A DNA stretch of 53,201 nucleotides from SFWF01 sp045539925. GTDB taxonomy: Bacteria > Bacillota > Clostridia > Oscillospirales > Acutalibacteraceae. This document shows, in pieces, positions 8,504 to 16,741 of this stretch. The position numbers were made by a program, and so were the translations under genes. Numbering within the stretch: the stretch's first letter is position 1; the number at the start of each line of letters is the position of its first letter. Location of the stretch: assembly GCA_045539925.1 (NCBI GenBank), contig JAZQGH010000124.1, forward strand, positions 1 through 53,201. The letters are read 5' to 3'. Below the pieces are notes generated by a model, which made no database searches, was not told where the DNA came from, and worked only from the letters and a program-made list of their open reading frames with translations.

Positions 8504-11461
8504 TTAGCTATATTCTTCTATCTTACGTTTGATTTCGTTATCCGCCACGATTGACCACTTGTTAATAGCATCCTTGGCATTAATGCCGTCATTGATAACC
8601 GACCAGAACGCTTGGTCAACGGCACGGGTGGTGTAGTAGGAGCCTGGAAGCTCAGGAAGTTCCTTTACCTCATCCCACTGATTAAGCAGAAGTTCGAGGT
8701 CGTTTGGATCCCACGCAAGCTTCTGGAAAGCTTCTACGTTAGCGGTAGCTACACGGCCGAGCATACCAAGAATAGATTCAACATTGTTTGAATAACGAGA
8801 CTGGGTTTCTGCAGAGGTCCACCACTTGATGAATTCCCAAGCCTCATCGTGGTGCGAGCTTGCCTTTACGATGGCTGCTCCCGAGCCTGAGCCTGCAATA
8901 GTCTGATTAAGGTTTCCGTTCTCGTCATAGGTTCCGGGAACGTTTGCAACAGTCCAACGTCCGTCGATTTCGGGTGCTGCACTGTAGATTGTCATATATG
9001 TAGCGTAGGGTGCAATACCCAAAGGCATAGATCCGTTACGCAGACGGTTATAGAAGTCTGCTTCCTTCTGATAACCATAGTCGGTATACATCTCGGTCCA
9101 CTCTTCGAACACCTGAATTGCTCTTACATTGTCGATTGCAGTAGCGTTTCGCTCTTCATTATAAAGAGTGAGTCCGTTCTGCTGAAGCATTGAAGGATAG
9201 AGATGGAGACTTCCGATACCTGCGTTAACCGTAGTTGCGGTGGTAATCTGAACGTAAGGAACATAAACGTTCATATTATAGCGCTGAATAATGGTTGCGC
9301 AGTAGAGGAACTCTTCCCAGGTCTTGGGAACGGTGAGTCCTAAGTCCTCAAATACGTCTGTACGGTAGAACATACAGAAGAAGGACTGTGTGTCGGGAAT
9401 AGCAAAGAGCTGATTGTTATACCAGTAGGGCATATCTGCACCTTCCTGGAATCGGCTTAATACCTCTTTATAATCGTCGAACTGAGTAAGGTCGAGCAGT
9501 GCTCCACGCATACCGTAGTTAACGGGGTCGGTTCTGGAGAGGTGAAGCTGAACATCGGGGAAGTTGTCGGCAAGAAGACCGTTAATGAGGGATGCCGAAA
9601 CTATCTGCAGATTAACTCCGATACCGTTTTCGGCGGTGAAGGAGTCCTGAATGAGGGAGTTGAGAGCCATTGTCTGGTCACGGCCCCAGTTAACCCACAT
9701 CTTAAGAGTAACGCCCTCGTCCTCACCCTCTTTATAAAGGGTGTAATCGTTTACAAAGGAGGAGTAAAGACGGAGAACCTCAAACCAGAAGCTCTGGAAG
9801 AAGTTTGCCCTCTCGTACGCTGCCTCGTTTCCTGCATAGGACAGACGCATTTCGTCGATAGAAACAGGAAGTTTCTTCATTTCGCTGAGCCAGGAGGACA
9901 GCGTGGTGTAGCTGGTGTAATAATCTTTAACATATATATGAGCAATAAAGGGAGCGTCGAGCATCTGGTTGATAACGCGGTCCATATTGTTCATTGCAGC
10001 TATGTACTGAGAGCCGCGGGCGCCTGTAAGATCCTGCATATCCTTTACAAGGCTCTTAAGATCGGCAGATGCCTTCTCTAAAACCTCGGTGAAGGCGGGT
10101 ATCTGACGAAAAAGCTCGTAGTCGCGGTTGATGTCGGGGCTTTCGGAGGTAATCATAACGATCTGAAGGTACATATCACCGATTGCCTGAACGATGTCGT
10201 AAAGACGGTCGTAAGCCTCTGCCATCTCAGCAAGTGTTACCTCTAAGGAGATGGTGTGAGTGCCTTTGTCAAGCCAGATATAGTAAGGAACAGTCTCGTC
10301 GTCGGTGTTTTCACCGAAAACATACTCTTCCCACTGAGTGCTGTAAGCAAAGCGCACACTCTTAGCCTCTTCGAAGGGGGTCTTGCCGTCAACTCTGAGC
10401 CAACGCCAGCTTTCTCCGTTTACAACGTCGCTCTGTTTATAGCGGGCGCCGAAGGAGTAGTAGCCTGCGGTCTCAACCTCAAATTCCCAAGTAATCTGCT
10501 GTCCTGTTGAACCCCAGGAGCTGCCGCCGATATTGTTTATAAGAGTGAGATAAGGATCTACGGGCTGCATATCAACATTACCGTTGGTAGATTTAGGAAT
10601 AAGAGAATTGTCGTTTTTAAGGGTAGCATCCTCACCCTGAATAACGATGTCCTTTACATCCTTATTTTCGGTAAGTTTGCTCTCGTCGAAATATTCTTCA
10701 TAAGAGGGAGCTTTTTCGGGAGCGGTAAAGCCAAGCTTGGAAATAATAACAGTGTGGCCGAGACCTACCAGAGTGAAGGTGTGCTCGCCTGCGGTGAGGT
10801 AGAACAGATAGGGCTCTACCTGAACGCCTGTGTTGTCGGTAGCAAGACGCTCAACCAGTTCGCCTGTGGTCTTCTGCTCGGGTGCAAGCTGGTTGCCGTG
10901 AGCATCCTCACGGAACTCATTCGAAACATTTATCCAATCGCGGGTAAATTCGATAGAATCTGCTCCGTCGAAGAGGAATTCTGTCGCACCGTCGAAAAGG
11001 ATTCCGAATTCGGTGTTAACGCCTGTTTCGGGGGGGAGATATTCGAGATAGAAGTTGTAGAAACCAGTGGTAGGAACATTTATGGTATATGTAACGGTTC
11101 CTCTTCCGCCCTGCCAATTGAGGACGTTTCTGGTCTCCTCCTTGCCGTCTGCCTTGACCTTATAGTCATTTTCAGCAGTAGCGGTGCCGCCTTTACCCTC
11201 TTCCTGGGTATATACGCCCAAAGAGCCGTCAACTATAACATTGTCGGCTTCAGTAACGTAGGGCGCTTTCTCGTTTTGTTTGATATAATCCTTATAATCT
11301 GTAAGGTCCTCATCCGTCGCGGTGTTTGTAAGAAGGGTTCCCTCTCCATCAGGAGCGGGGAGTTCTTCTTCCGGAGCAGCAAATGCACTGTACGGAAAGG
11401 ATGTCATAGCCACGGCTATAACCGCAAGTATGGCAATGAGTTTAATTAAGTTATTGCGCAT
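8504..11461 (-). CDS. Very large extracellular sugar-binding protein with two carbohydrate-binding-like modules
   Basis: At 985 residues this is more than twice the usual length of a family 1 solute-binding protein. A signal peptide ends near AFA/APEE (about residue 29). Two beta-rich modules resembling CBM6/35 folds follow at about 60-250 (TYTINVPTTGFYNFYLEY, FYLTAGEHTFTLVG) and 270-420 (ITWEFEVETAGYYSFGARY, YYIWLDKGTHTISLEV). A helical linker spans about 420-580. The C-terminal 400 residues carry the binding-protein fold, with typical stretches such as WEEFLYCATIIQRYNMNV and DEAWEFIKWWTSAETQSRYS. No lipobox Cys, membrane helix or sorting signal is visible, which is odd for a Gram-positive binding protein. 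It is first in the operon, and the modules suggest it grips a polymer or oligosaccharide. Confidence 0.88.
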   Translation of the reverse strand: MRNNLIKLIAILAVIAVAMTSFPYSAFAAPEEELPAPDGEGTLLTNTATDEDLTDYKDYIKQNEKAPYVTEADNVIVDGSLGVYTQEEGKGGTATAENDYKVKADGKEETRNVLNWQGGRGTVTYTINVPTTGFYNFYLEYLPPETGVNTEFGILFDGATEFLFDGADSIEFTRDWINVSNEFREDAHGNQLAPEQKTTGELVERLATDNTGVQVEPYLFYLTAGEHTFTLVGLGHTVIISKLGFTAPEKAPSYEEYFDESKLTENKDVKDIVIQGEDATLKNDNSLIPKSTNGNVDMQPVDPYLTLINNIGGSSWGSTGQQITWEFEVETAGYYSFGARYKQSDVVNGESWRWLRVDGKTPFEEAKSVRFAYSTQWEEYVFGENTDDETVPYYIWLDKGTHTISLEVTLAEMAEAYDRLYDIVQAIGDMYLQIVMITSESPDINRDYELFRQIPAFTEVLEKASADLKSLVKDMQDLTGARGSQYIAAMNNMDRVINQMLDAPFIAHIYVKDYYTSYTTLSSWLSEMKKLPVSIDEMRLSYAGNEAAYERANFFQSFWFEVLRLYSSFVNDYTLYKEGEDEGVTLKMWVNWGRDQTMALNSLIQDSFTAENGIGVNLQIVSASLINGLLADNFPDVQLHLSRTDPVNYGMRGALLDLTQFDDYKEVLSRFQEGADMPYWYNNQLFAIPDTQSFFCMFYRTDVFEDLGLTVPKTWEEFLYCATIIQRYNMNVYVPYVQITTATTVNAGIGSLHLYPSMLQQNGLTLYNEERNATAIDNVRAIQVFEEWTEMYTDYGYQKEADFYNRLRNGSMPLGIAPYATYMTIYSAAPEIDGRWTVANVPGTYDENGNLNQTIAGSGSGAAIVKASSHHDEAWEFIKWWTSAETQSRYSNNVESILGMLGRVATANVEAFQKLAWDPNDLELLLNQWDEVKELPELPGSYYTTRAVDQAFWSVINDGINAKDAINKWSIVADNEIKRKIEEYS

Positions 11462-11486
11462 TGGTTTGTCTCCCTTTTTCGGTCGT

Positions 11487-11799
11487 TTATGCCGACCTTA
11501 AATTACTTTCTGTCAGTGTGGATCCCGAAAGCTCTTCGCTTATATAAAGCTCGGTCTTTTCTGCCTTTCCCTTTTTGGGAGCAAGACGAATAAATTTCTG
11601 AACGGCAGAATCAACCGTTTTATTATCGAAATCACCATCGGTATCGACCCACTCATGCTTGTTGGCATCATCTGTCACATAATCGGTTCTGTGAGAACCT
11701 GTATCAGCGGAAGATTAGGGCTGATCTGTGTTGCTGCAACAAGCCGCAAGGCAATAAGGCCAAGGCAACAACAAGCAGCAAACTTAAGCACTTTTTAAT
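11487..11799 (-). pseudogene. Decayed small lipoprotein gene
   Basis: Read on the minus strand from about 11799, one frame gives a lipoprotein signal start (KKCLSLLLVVALAL) behind ATT rather than ATG. After a frame change the sequence continues as CLAACCSNTDQP with a good LAAC lipobox, hits an in-frame TAA, and continues in the same frame as SSADTGSHRTDYVTDDANK through to a stop at 11487. A 63-codon open frame from a GTG at 11678 is its last part. A lost start, one frameshift and one stop indicate a dead gene. The product, about 95 residues and acidic, is not recognisable. It lies between the operon promoter and the binding-protein gene, so it may once have been the first gene of the operon. 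Confidence 0.5.
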
Positions 11800-11851
11800 T
11801 AAATTGATAGTCTTATAGCTCCAAAAAAGTATAAAAAGGCTATAATGTGAC

Positions 11852-11928
11852 ATTCTGCTTGTTTATTATATACTATTTCCCCAATTAAATAAATACACAA
11901 TTCTGCTTTAAATACGGACAATTCTGCT
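11852..11928 (-). promoter_or_regulatory. Putative activator-dependent promoter of the sugar-uptake operon
   Basis: On the minus strand a perfect -10, TATAAT, is at 11870-11865. The -35 position (11893-11888) reads TTTATT, which is poor. Upstream of it are two direct copies of AGCAGAATTGT (cores at 11900-11907 and 11921-11928), exactly 21 bases apart. A third copy (11852-11859) covers the likely start of transcription. Two phased repeats touching a weak -35 are the usual layout for AraC/YesN-type activators. No regulator gene is seen in the window. The assignment is inference from pattern. Confidence 0.5.
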
Positions 11929-12167
11929 CTTTTGTTTTTGACCCATTTCCGACCCGTTTCGCTCTAAATAGTCAAAATATATCAACTCGAGCCCCTTCTT
12001 TAGGTCAAGATGTTGTATTTGTGGCAAAATTAACTCACTATAAATTGATTTTTCTGTCAGAACTTAAAACTTTAAAATCCTTGTTTTTCTGCCTTTCGCA
12101 GAAAAATGCTGTGTTTTTTAACCTTTAACATAAACGGTCAGCAACTTTTGGGCAAATTGCATAAAAA

Positions 12168-12226
12168 AGGGATGAGGGACGAGGGCTGAGGGAAAGGCGT
12201 GCCTTCGGCACGGATATATAAACGGG
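12168..12226 (+). repeat. GTGCCTTCGGCAC intergenic repeat, copy 1
   Basis: The order is a purine-rich stretch of GGGATGAGGGACGAGGG type, then the palindrome CGTGCCTTCGGCACG, then GATATATAAACG. The same order recurs at 23511-23573, 33892-33957 (inverted), 35550-35593 and 46712-46793. It encodes nothing. It lies in the 860-base gap between the uptake operon and the dehydrogenase/isomerase cluster, which holds only repeats and regulatory signals. Confidence 0.85.
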
Positions 12227-12246
12227 AGGCGCGAAAACCCCTCCGT

Positions 12247-12356
12247 ATGTCATTCTGAGCATCTGCGATGCGAAGAATGACAAATTTGATGAAAATAACC
12301 GTATGAACACATCGTCCCGAGAGATTCTTCGTCGCTACCGCTCCTCAGAATGACAT
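12247..12356 (+). repeat. MITE-like element, 110 bp, 13-bp terminal inverted repeats
   Basis: The ends are ATGTCATTCTGAG and CTCAGAATGACAT, a perfect 13-bp inverted repeat. A second copy at 23690-23795 shares most of the interior (GCATCTGCGATGCGAAGAAT; GAGAGATTCTTCGTCGC). The inner parts are also mutually complementary (GCGAAGAAT against ATTCTTCGTCGC), so RNA from it would fold into a long hairpin. It has no coding capacity. It would have to be moved by an enzyme encoded elsewhere. Confidence 0.85.
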
Positions 12357-12380
12357 GCATAATGAATTTAACGGCGAGCG

Positions 12381-12417
12381 TAGGGCGGTGCCTTGGTGCC
12401 GCCGTGAGATATTGCAA
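12381..12417 (+). repeat. GGCGGTGCCTTGGTGCCGCC repeat, copy 1
   Basis: A palindromic core of GGCGGTGCC/TTGGTGCCGCC type is followed by GTGAGATATTGCAAA. The same sequence occurs in reverse orientation at 21294-21332, after trkH. It is noncoding. Confidence 0.75.
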
Positions 12418-12462
12418 AATTGATAACAAACGCAATATTGTGATGAAAAAATATGGTTTTCT

Positions 12463-12487
12463 GGGGACAACCGCAAGGGTTGTCCCC
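12463..12487. other. Strong hairpin without T-run
   Basis: GGGGACAACC (12463-12472) pairs with GGTTGTCCCC (12478-12487) around a 5-base loop. No T-run follows on either strand, so it is unlikely to be a terminator. It stands in repeat-rich DNA next to the terminator of the minus-strand cluster and may be another small palindromic repeat. Confidence 0.5.
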
Positions 12488-12509
12488 ACAACACCTCATC
12501 CACTATGCA

Positions 12510-12539
12510 AAAAAGACCGTTCTTCCGAACGGTCTTTTT
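12510..12539. terminator. Bidirectional intrinsic terminator after the isomerase gene
   Basis: A 13-bp stem (12510-12522 with 12527-12539; inner part AGACCGTTC/GAACGGTCT) with a TTCC loop is flanked by A- and T-runs, so it can work on both strands. It begins 4 bases past the stop of the isomerase gene at 12543, ending the minus-strand cluster. Confidence 0.85.
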
Positions 12540-12542
12540 CTA

Positions 12543-13349
12543 TTAAAGTGCTTTAAGATAATTTATAGAGGTTTCTGCGCATTCGAGAGGTGTTTTGCCC
12601 ATAGAGGGGTTATCCTGCTCAACAACTACCCAGCGGATACCAACTTCTTTTGCAGCAGCAAGTATTTCGGGGAAGTTCTGAACGCCGCAGCCAACGGGGC
12701 GAAGTTCAAACTTACCGTCACCGTCCTTTTCCTCGTTCTCATCGATGCCGATAAGCGCGTACATATTCTCACTCTTGGTGCCTACGAAATCCTTAAGGTG
12801 GAGAATTTCTTCTCTGCCCTTGTACTTACGCACATATTCTGCAGGATCTTCGCCGCCAACATTTACCCAACAGGTATCAAACTGAGGCATAAGCTCGGGA
12901 ACCTCTGCATAAAGGATGTCGATTGCGTACTCGTCTCCAACCTTAACGAACTCGAAATCGTGGTTGTGATAGCAAAGCTTAAGGCCAAGCTCGGCACACT
13001 TGCCTGCTAAGAACTTAGCTCCGTCGATAACCTCCTGAAATTTGGGCTGACCGGGACGGTATTCCTCGGTGAGGTAAGGAATAACCACGAATTCGCAGCC
13101 GATTTCCTTATAAACCTTTAAAATTTCTGGGTCGTTCATCATATCAACAAAGGGAATGTGTGCAGAAATGGGGGTAAGACCGATTTCTTCGCACATAGCC
13201 TTGACTTCAGCAGCTGTGTTTTCGAAAAGACCAGCAAACTCAACACCGTCATAGCCTAAAGCCTTAACTTTTTTAAGGGTTCCTTCAAAATCGGCAGCCA
13301 TATCGTCACGAACCGAATAAAGCTGTAAAGCAATGGGGAAATCTTTCAT
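12543..13349 (-). CDS. Sugar phosphate isomerase/epimerase-like TIM barrel
   Basis: This 268-residue protein belongs to the xylose-isomerase-like TIM-barrel superfamily, whose members isomerise or epimerise sugars, or act on inositol-type intermediates, with a divalent metal. The family start is IALQLYSVRDDM (residues 6-17). Metal or substrate positions fit CYHNHDFEF (His-Asn-His, about 145-153), FDTCWVNVGG (about 178-187), HLKDF (about 204) and VVEQD (about 246-250). It is the last gene of the minus-strand cluster, 92 bases after a Gfo/Idh/MocA gene. The actual sugar is not determinable. The protein is cytoplasmic, with no signal peptide. Confidence 0.85.
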   Translation of the reverse strand: MKDFPIALQLYSVRDDMAADFEGTLKKVKALGYDGVEFAGLFENTAAEVKAMCEEIGLTPISAHIPFVDMMNDPEILKVYKEIGCEFVVIPYLTEEYRPGQPKFQEVIDGAKFLAGKCAELGLKLCYHNHDFEFVKVGDEYAIDILYAEVPELMPQFDTCWVNVGGEDPAEYVRKYKGREEILHLKDFVGTKSENMYALIGIDENEEKDGDGKFELRPVGCGVQNFPEILAAAKEVGIRWVVVEQDNPSMGKTPLECAETSINYLKAL

Positions 13350-13441
13350 TATAATGTAACTCCTTATATATTATATATAATATATTAGTATATGGGTATG
13401 CCGAGCAGCGATAAAACTGCTCGGCAAAACACTGTTTTAAA

Positions 13442-14614
13442 TTAGATTTCAGGGATAACGATCTCGATTTCCTTACCAGCCTCGTTGGACTTAGCAATAG
13501 CGTCGAGAATAGCCTGATTGTAGATAATCTGGGAAGAGGGAACGGTGGGTGCGCCGCCTTCCTTGATGGAATCTAAGAAGGAACGGATCTTCTTGCCGAA
13601 GAGGTCGCCCGAAGGAGCATAGGGAACTTCAAAGTCGAGGTTCTTTCCGCCCACATTCTTGTAGATTCTGAGGGGTTGGTGGAATTCTCCGTTCCAGCAC
13701 TCGGTAGAAGGAATACGGAGACCGCCCTTAGTACCAAGGATAAGTGCGTCACCGCAGGTGTCCATATGCATTGCCCAGGAAATACGGAAGTCGAGGATGA
13801 TTCCGCCTTCAAGTCTTACGAATGCAGCTGCGAAATCGTCAACGCCGAACTTCTCAGCATACTCGGGATGACCTGCAGCCTGATAACCTGCGTAATTGGG
13901 GTTCTTTCCGAAGAATGAAGAAACGTAGCCTGTGCAGGTAAGGGGCTTCGGATATCCTACTGCGCCGAGGAGCATATCGAGAGAGTAGCATCCGATGTCA
14001 CCAAGTGCACCGATACCGCCGGTTTCCTTCTCGATGAAGGTGGTGCCGTAGGGGAAGGGAATTCCCTGACGGCGTCCGCCGCCTGCCTGAATGTAGTAGA
14101 TGTCGCCAAGTTCGCCCGATTCAACGATCTTCTTGATCATCTGCATATTCTCACTCATTCTGGGCTGGAAGCCGATGGTAAGAATCTTTCCGCTTCTCTT
14201 TTCAGCCTTCATAACTTCTACAGCCTCATCAAGAGTAACCGTGAAGGGCTTCTCTAACATTACGTTAACTCCTGCGTCAAGTGCGCGGATAGCGCAGGGA
14301 GCGTGCTGGGTGTTGTAGGTGCAGATGGAAACACCGTCGAGATCCTTCTCGTTTGCGAGGAGCTCTTCATCGCTGTTGTATATGCGAGCGCCTTCTACTT
14401 CGAATTTCTCTGCGAAAGCTGCAGCCTTGCCGGGAACGATATCTGCCAACGCTACAACCTCAACATCGGGCTGCTTCTTGTAAGCTTTGATGTGAGCCTC
14501 TGCGATCCAGCCGGTACCGATAATACCGATTTTCACCTTTTTGGATGCGTCGATTGCCTTTTCATTTTTCACGTCTTTGAACGCGTCTAAAGATTTGTCT
14601 AATGCTTCTGCCAT
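13442..14614 (-). CDS. Gfo/Idh/MocA family NAD(P)-dependent oxidoreductase (390 aa)
   Basis: The N-terminal Rossmann fold shows GIIGTGWIAEAH at about residues 29-40 after a 25-residue helical lead. The family's cofactor/catalytic motif EKP appears as MLEKPFT near residue 121. The C-terminal alpha/beta domain carries GDIGCYSLDMLLG (about 205-217), matching the D-x-G-x-H/Y region that supplies catalytic residues. Such enzymes oxidise sugars, cyclitols or their acids with NAD(P). It pairs with the isomerase gene downstream. The start ATG has GGAGG 8 bases upstream. It is separated by 183 bases from the next gene upstream, so it may have its own promoter. That gap shows no clear structure. Confidence 0.88.
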   Translation of the reverse strand: MAEALDKSLDAFKDVKNEKAIDASKKVKIGIIGTGWIAEAHIKAYKKQPDVEVVALADIVPGKAAAFAEKFEVEGARIYNSDEELLANEKDLDGVSICTYNTQHAPCAIRALDAGVNVMLEKPFTVTLDEAVEVMKAEKRSGKILTIGFQPRMSENMQMIKKIVESGELGDIYYIQAGGGRRQGIPFPYGTTFIEKETGGIGALGDIGCYSLDMLLGAVGYPKPLTCTGYVSSFFGKNPNYAGYQAAGHPEYAEKFGVDDFAAAFVRLEGGIILDFRISWAMHMDTCGDALILGTKGGLRIPSTECWNGEFHQPLRIYKNVGGKNLDFEVPYAPSGDLFGKKIRSFLDSIKEGGAPTVPSSQIIYNQAILDAIAKSNEAGKEIEIVIPEI

Positions 14615-14797
14615 TTGGATTTACCTCCATAAAAATTTTTATAAAAATGGGTTTTTAGTGCCCTATTTTCTGTGGTTTGCGCCTAAAAGCTCTAATTTGT
14701 ATGTCATCACAACCACGGTATGCCTCTGTTTAAACAGCTGCGCAATGTGGACATTAAGATCTATTTGTGTTTTTATTTCTCTTGTGAAACAATATTT

Positions 14798-15712
14798 TTA
14801 GATTACAAACTGACGCATATAGCGATAGGAAAGGGCTACAGAATCGAGAACGCGCTCCTTAGAGCCCTCAAAAGCCTTATCCTCAACCTCTACACAGGTG
14901 GGTCCGTCATAGCCGATGTCGGTAAGAGCGGATACATACTTGCCCCAATCAACATCGCCGAGACCGGGAAGCTTAGGACTCATATATTCGAGGGGATATG
15001 CCATAATTCCAACATCGTTGAGCTTATCGGGATAAACCTTGATATCTTTATAATGAACGTGGAAAATCTTATCCTTAAACTCGTAAATGGGCTTTACATA
15101 ATCTATCTGCTGCCAGATAAAATGAGAGGGGTCGTAGTTGATGCCGAAGTTGTCGGAGGGGAGGAGTTCAAACATCTTTCTCCAGAGTTTGGGTGTGGTG
15201 AAGAGGTTCTGTCCGCCGGGCCACTGGTCGGCACCGAAGAGCATAGGGCAGTTCTCAATAGCAACCTTAACGCCCTTTTCTTCGGCAAGTTTTATAATGG
15301 GAGGCCAAACCTCACTAAAGATTTCGAGGTTTTCTTCTACCGTCTTGGTCTGGTCTCTTCCTATAAAGGTGGTAACCATATTAACACCGAGGAGAGCCGA
15401 CATATTTATGACCTTCTTAAGATGGTCAATAGCGGCCTGTCTCTTAGCAAGGTCACCGTCCATAGTGTTGGGATAGAATGCCAGAGAAGAAATTTCGATA
15501 TTCTTAGCAGCGCAGTAATCCTTAACGTATTTAATGTAGTCTGCCGAGGTGTTATCCACATCAATGTGAGAAACTCCTGCGTAACGGCGTTCAGCCTTGC
15601 CCTGAGGCCAACAAGCAACCTCTACACACTCGTAGCCGTTAGCCGATGCGTTATCTATCATCTCTTCAAAGGTGAAGCCGTCGTAGATAGCACTTACAAT
15701 ACCAAGTTTCAT
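14798..15712 (-). CDS. Sugar phosphate isomerase/epimerase-like protein (IolE/IolI-type barrel)
   Basis: This 304-residue TIM barrel of the xylose-isomerase-like family starts MKLGIVSAIYDGFTFEEMI. Putative metal-site residues are the Glu in VAIENCP (about 153), the Asp/His in NYDPSHFIWQ (about 191-200), the His in FHVHYKDIK (about 218) and the Glu in CVEVEDK (about 280). It lies 12 bases downstream of a Gfo/Idh/MocA gene, so the two are co-transcribed. The pairing suggests oxidation by the dehydrogenase followed by isomerisation or epimerisation of the keto product. The substrate is unknown. It differs clearly in sequence and length from the isomerase at 12543, so this is not a recent duplication. 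Confidence 0.85.
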   Translation of the reverse strand: MKLGIVSAIYDGFTFEEMIDNASANGYECVEVACWPQGKAERRYAGVSHIDVDNTSADYIKYVKDYCAAKNIEISSLAFYPNTMDGDLAKRQAAIDHLKKVINMSALLGVNMVTTFIGRDQTKTVEENLEIFSEVWPPIIKLAEEKGVKVAIENCPMLFGADQWPGGQNLFTTPKLWRKMFELLPSDNFGINYDPSHFIWQQIDYVKPIYEFKDKIFHVHYKDIKVYPDKLNDVGIMAYPLEYMSPKLPGLGDVDWGKYVSALTDIGYDGPTCVEVEDKAFEGSKERVLDSVALSYRYMRQFVI

Positions 15713-15724
15713 TAAGTTTTCCTC

Positions 15725-16696
15725 CTAATATACTATATTTGCGGATTTTTTTATCTCGTCCATACAGGTATGAACATCTATACAAAGCCTGCTTGCGGCT
15801 GTATATTTGTCTAGGTCTTTGCCCTCGATAAAGTCAGCAAAGGCGGCTGCCTCCATTCCCATAAGCTCAGCCTTGGGGGTGAAAACGGTGAGGGGAGTGG
15901 TAACTCCGTCCTTTATGAGCTTTGCTTCAGCATAAAGACCGATTTTATCAATTACCACACTGCCCTTGTCCCCTACTATCTCACAGCCTACGGCGGACTG
16001 TGCGGTTTTAGAGTAGGAAAGCACCGCGGTAAAGTCGTCATAGCAGAAAAGAGCCGCTCCTGCACCGTCACAGCCGTTTCTGAGATAGGAGGCTGTAGCG
16101 GTAATGCTGTTCGGCATACCCAGAAGGTCAACCGCGGCATAAACACAGTAGATTCCAAGGTCCATAAGAGTGCCTGCGTGAAGGGACATATCGAAGATGT
16201 TCATATCCTCTCCCGCCATAAAGGCGTCGTACCTCGAGGAGCGCTGACAGTAATCTATCTTTGCCATTGCCACATTTCCGATTTCGCCCAGTGCCTCTTT
16301 TATCGCACTTCGAAACTCGGTATATATGGGGATTATCGCTTCCATATATATAAGACCTTCGCTGTCGGCAATATCCTTAATCAGGGCATAGGCTTTAGCA
16401 TTTGTGGTGATTGGCTTTTCGCAGATAACATGTTTGCCCGCAAGGAGCAGTGCCTTCGACTGCTCGAAATGGCAGGAATTGGGAGATGCGATATACACCG
16501 CATCTATCTCGGTGTCTGCCGAGAGCTCATCGATAGAGGTGTATACCTTTTTTGCTCCGTATTTGTCGGCAAATTCTCTGCCTGTTTTCTCGTTTCGTGA
16601 ATAGACAGCATCAAGCTCAAATCTGCCTGTAAGCTTTGCGCCTTCAATAAAGGTTTCGGCAATTACGCCTCTGCCTATGGTAGCGTATTTTATCAT
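15725..16696 (-). CDS. Gfo/Idh/MocA family oxidoreductase (323 aa)
   Basis: This is a cytoplasmic NAD(P)-dependent dehydrogenase of the Gfo/Idh/MocA family. The nucleotide loop is GRGVIAETF (residues 8-16), in which Arg replaces the usual Thr or Ala of GxGxxA. The cofactor/catalytic motif is ICEKPIT near residue 94. The C-terminal domain contains SLHAGTLMDLGIYCVYAAVDLLG, with the D-x-G-x-Y pattern near residue 165. It resembles trans-dihydrodiol/1,5-anhydrofructose-type members in length. It stands 12 bases upstream of the IolE-like gene and 45 bases downstream of the next dehydrogenase gene, so the three form one unit. Confidence 0.87.
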   Translation of the reverse strand: MIKYATIGRGVIAETFIEGAKLTGRFELDAVYSRNEKTGREFADKYGAKKVYTSIDELSADTEIDAVYIASPNSCHFEQSKALLLAGKHVICEKPITTNAKAYALIKDIADSEGLIYMEAIIPIYTEFRSAIKEALGEIGNVAMAKIDYCQRSSRYDAFMAGEDMNIFDMSLHAGTLMDLGIYCVYAAVDLLGMPNSITATASYLRNGCDGAGAALFCYDDFTAVLSYSKTAQSAVGCEIVGDKGSVVIDKIGLYAEAKLIKDGVTTPLTVFTPKAELMGMEAAAFADFIEGKDLDKYTAASRLCIDVHTCMDEIKKSANIVY

Positions 16697-16741
16697 TTAT
16701 ATTTCTACCTTTAACCCTAAGCATTCAAACTCAAACCCGAT

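Noticed and set aside
9542..10081. Plus-strand gene inside the binding-protein gene
   Set aside because: An open frame of 179 codons antisense to a clearly coding minus-strand gene, without family features or a ribosome site; such antisense frames are frequent in this codon usage.
14720..15715. Plus-strand gene opposite the IolE-like isomerase
   Set aside because: Antisense frame of 331 codons mirrors the coding gene; no ribosome site and no family similarity can be seen.
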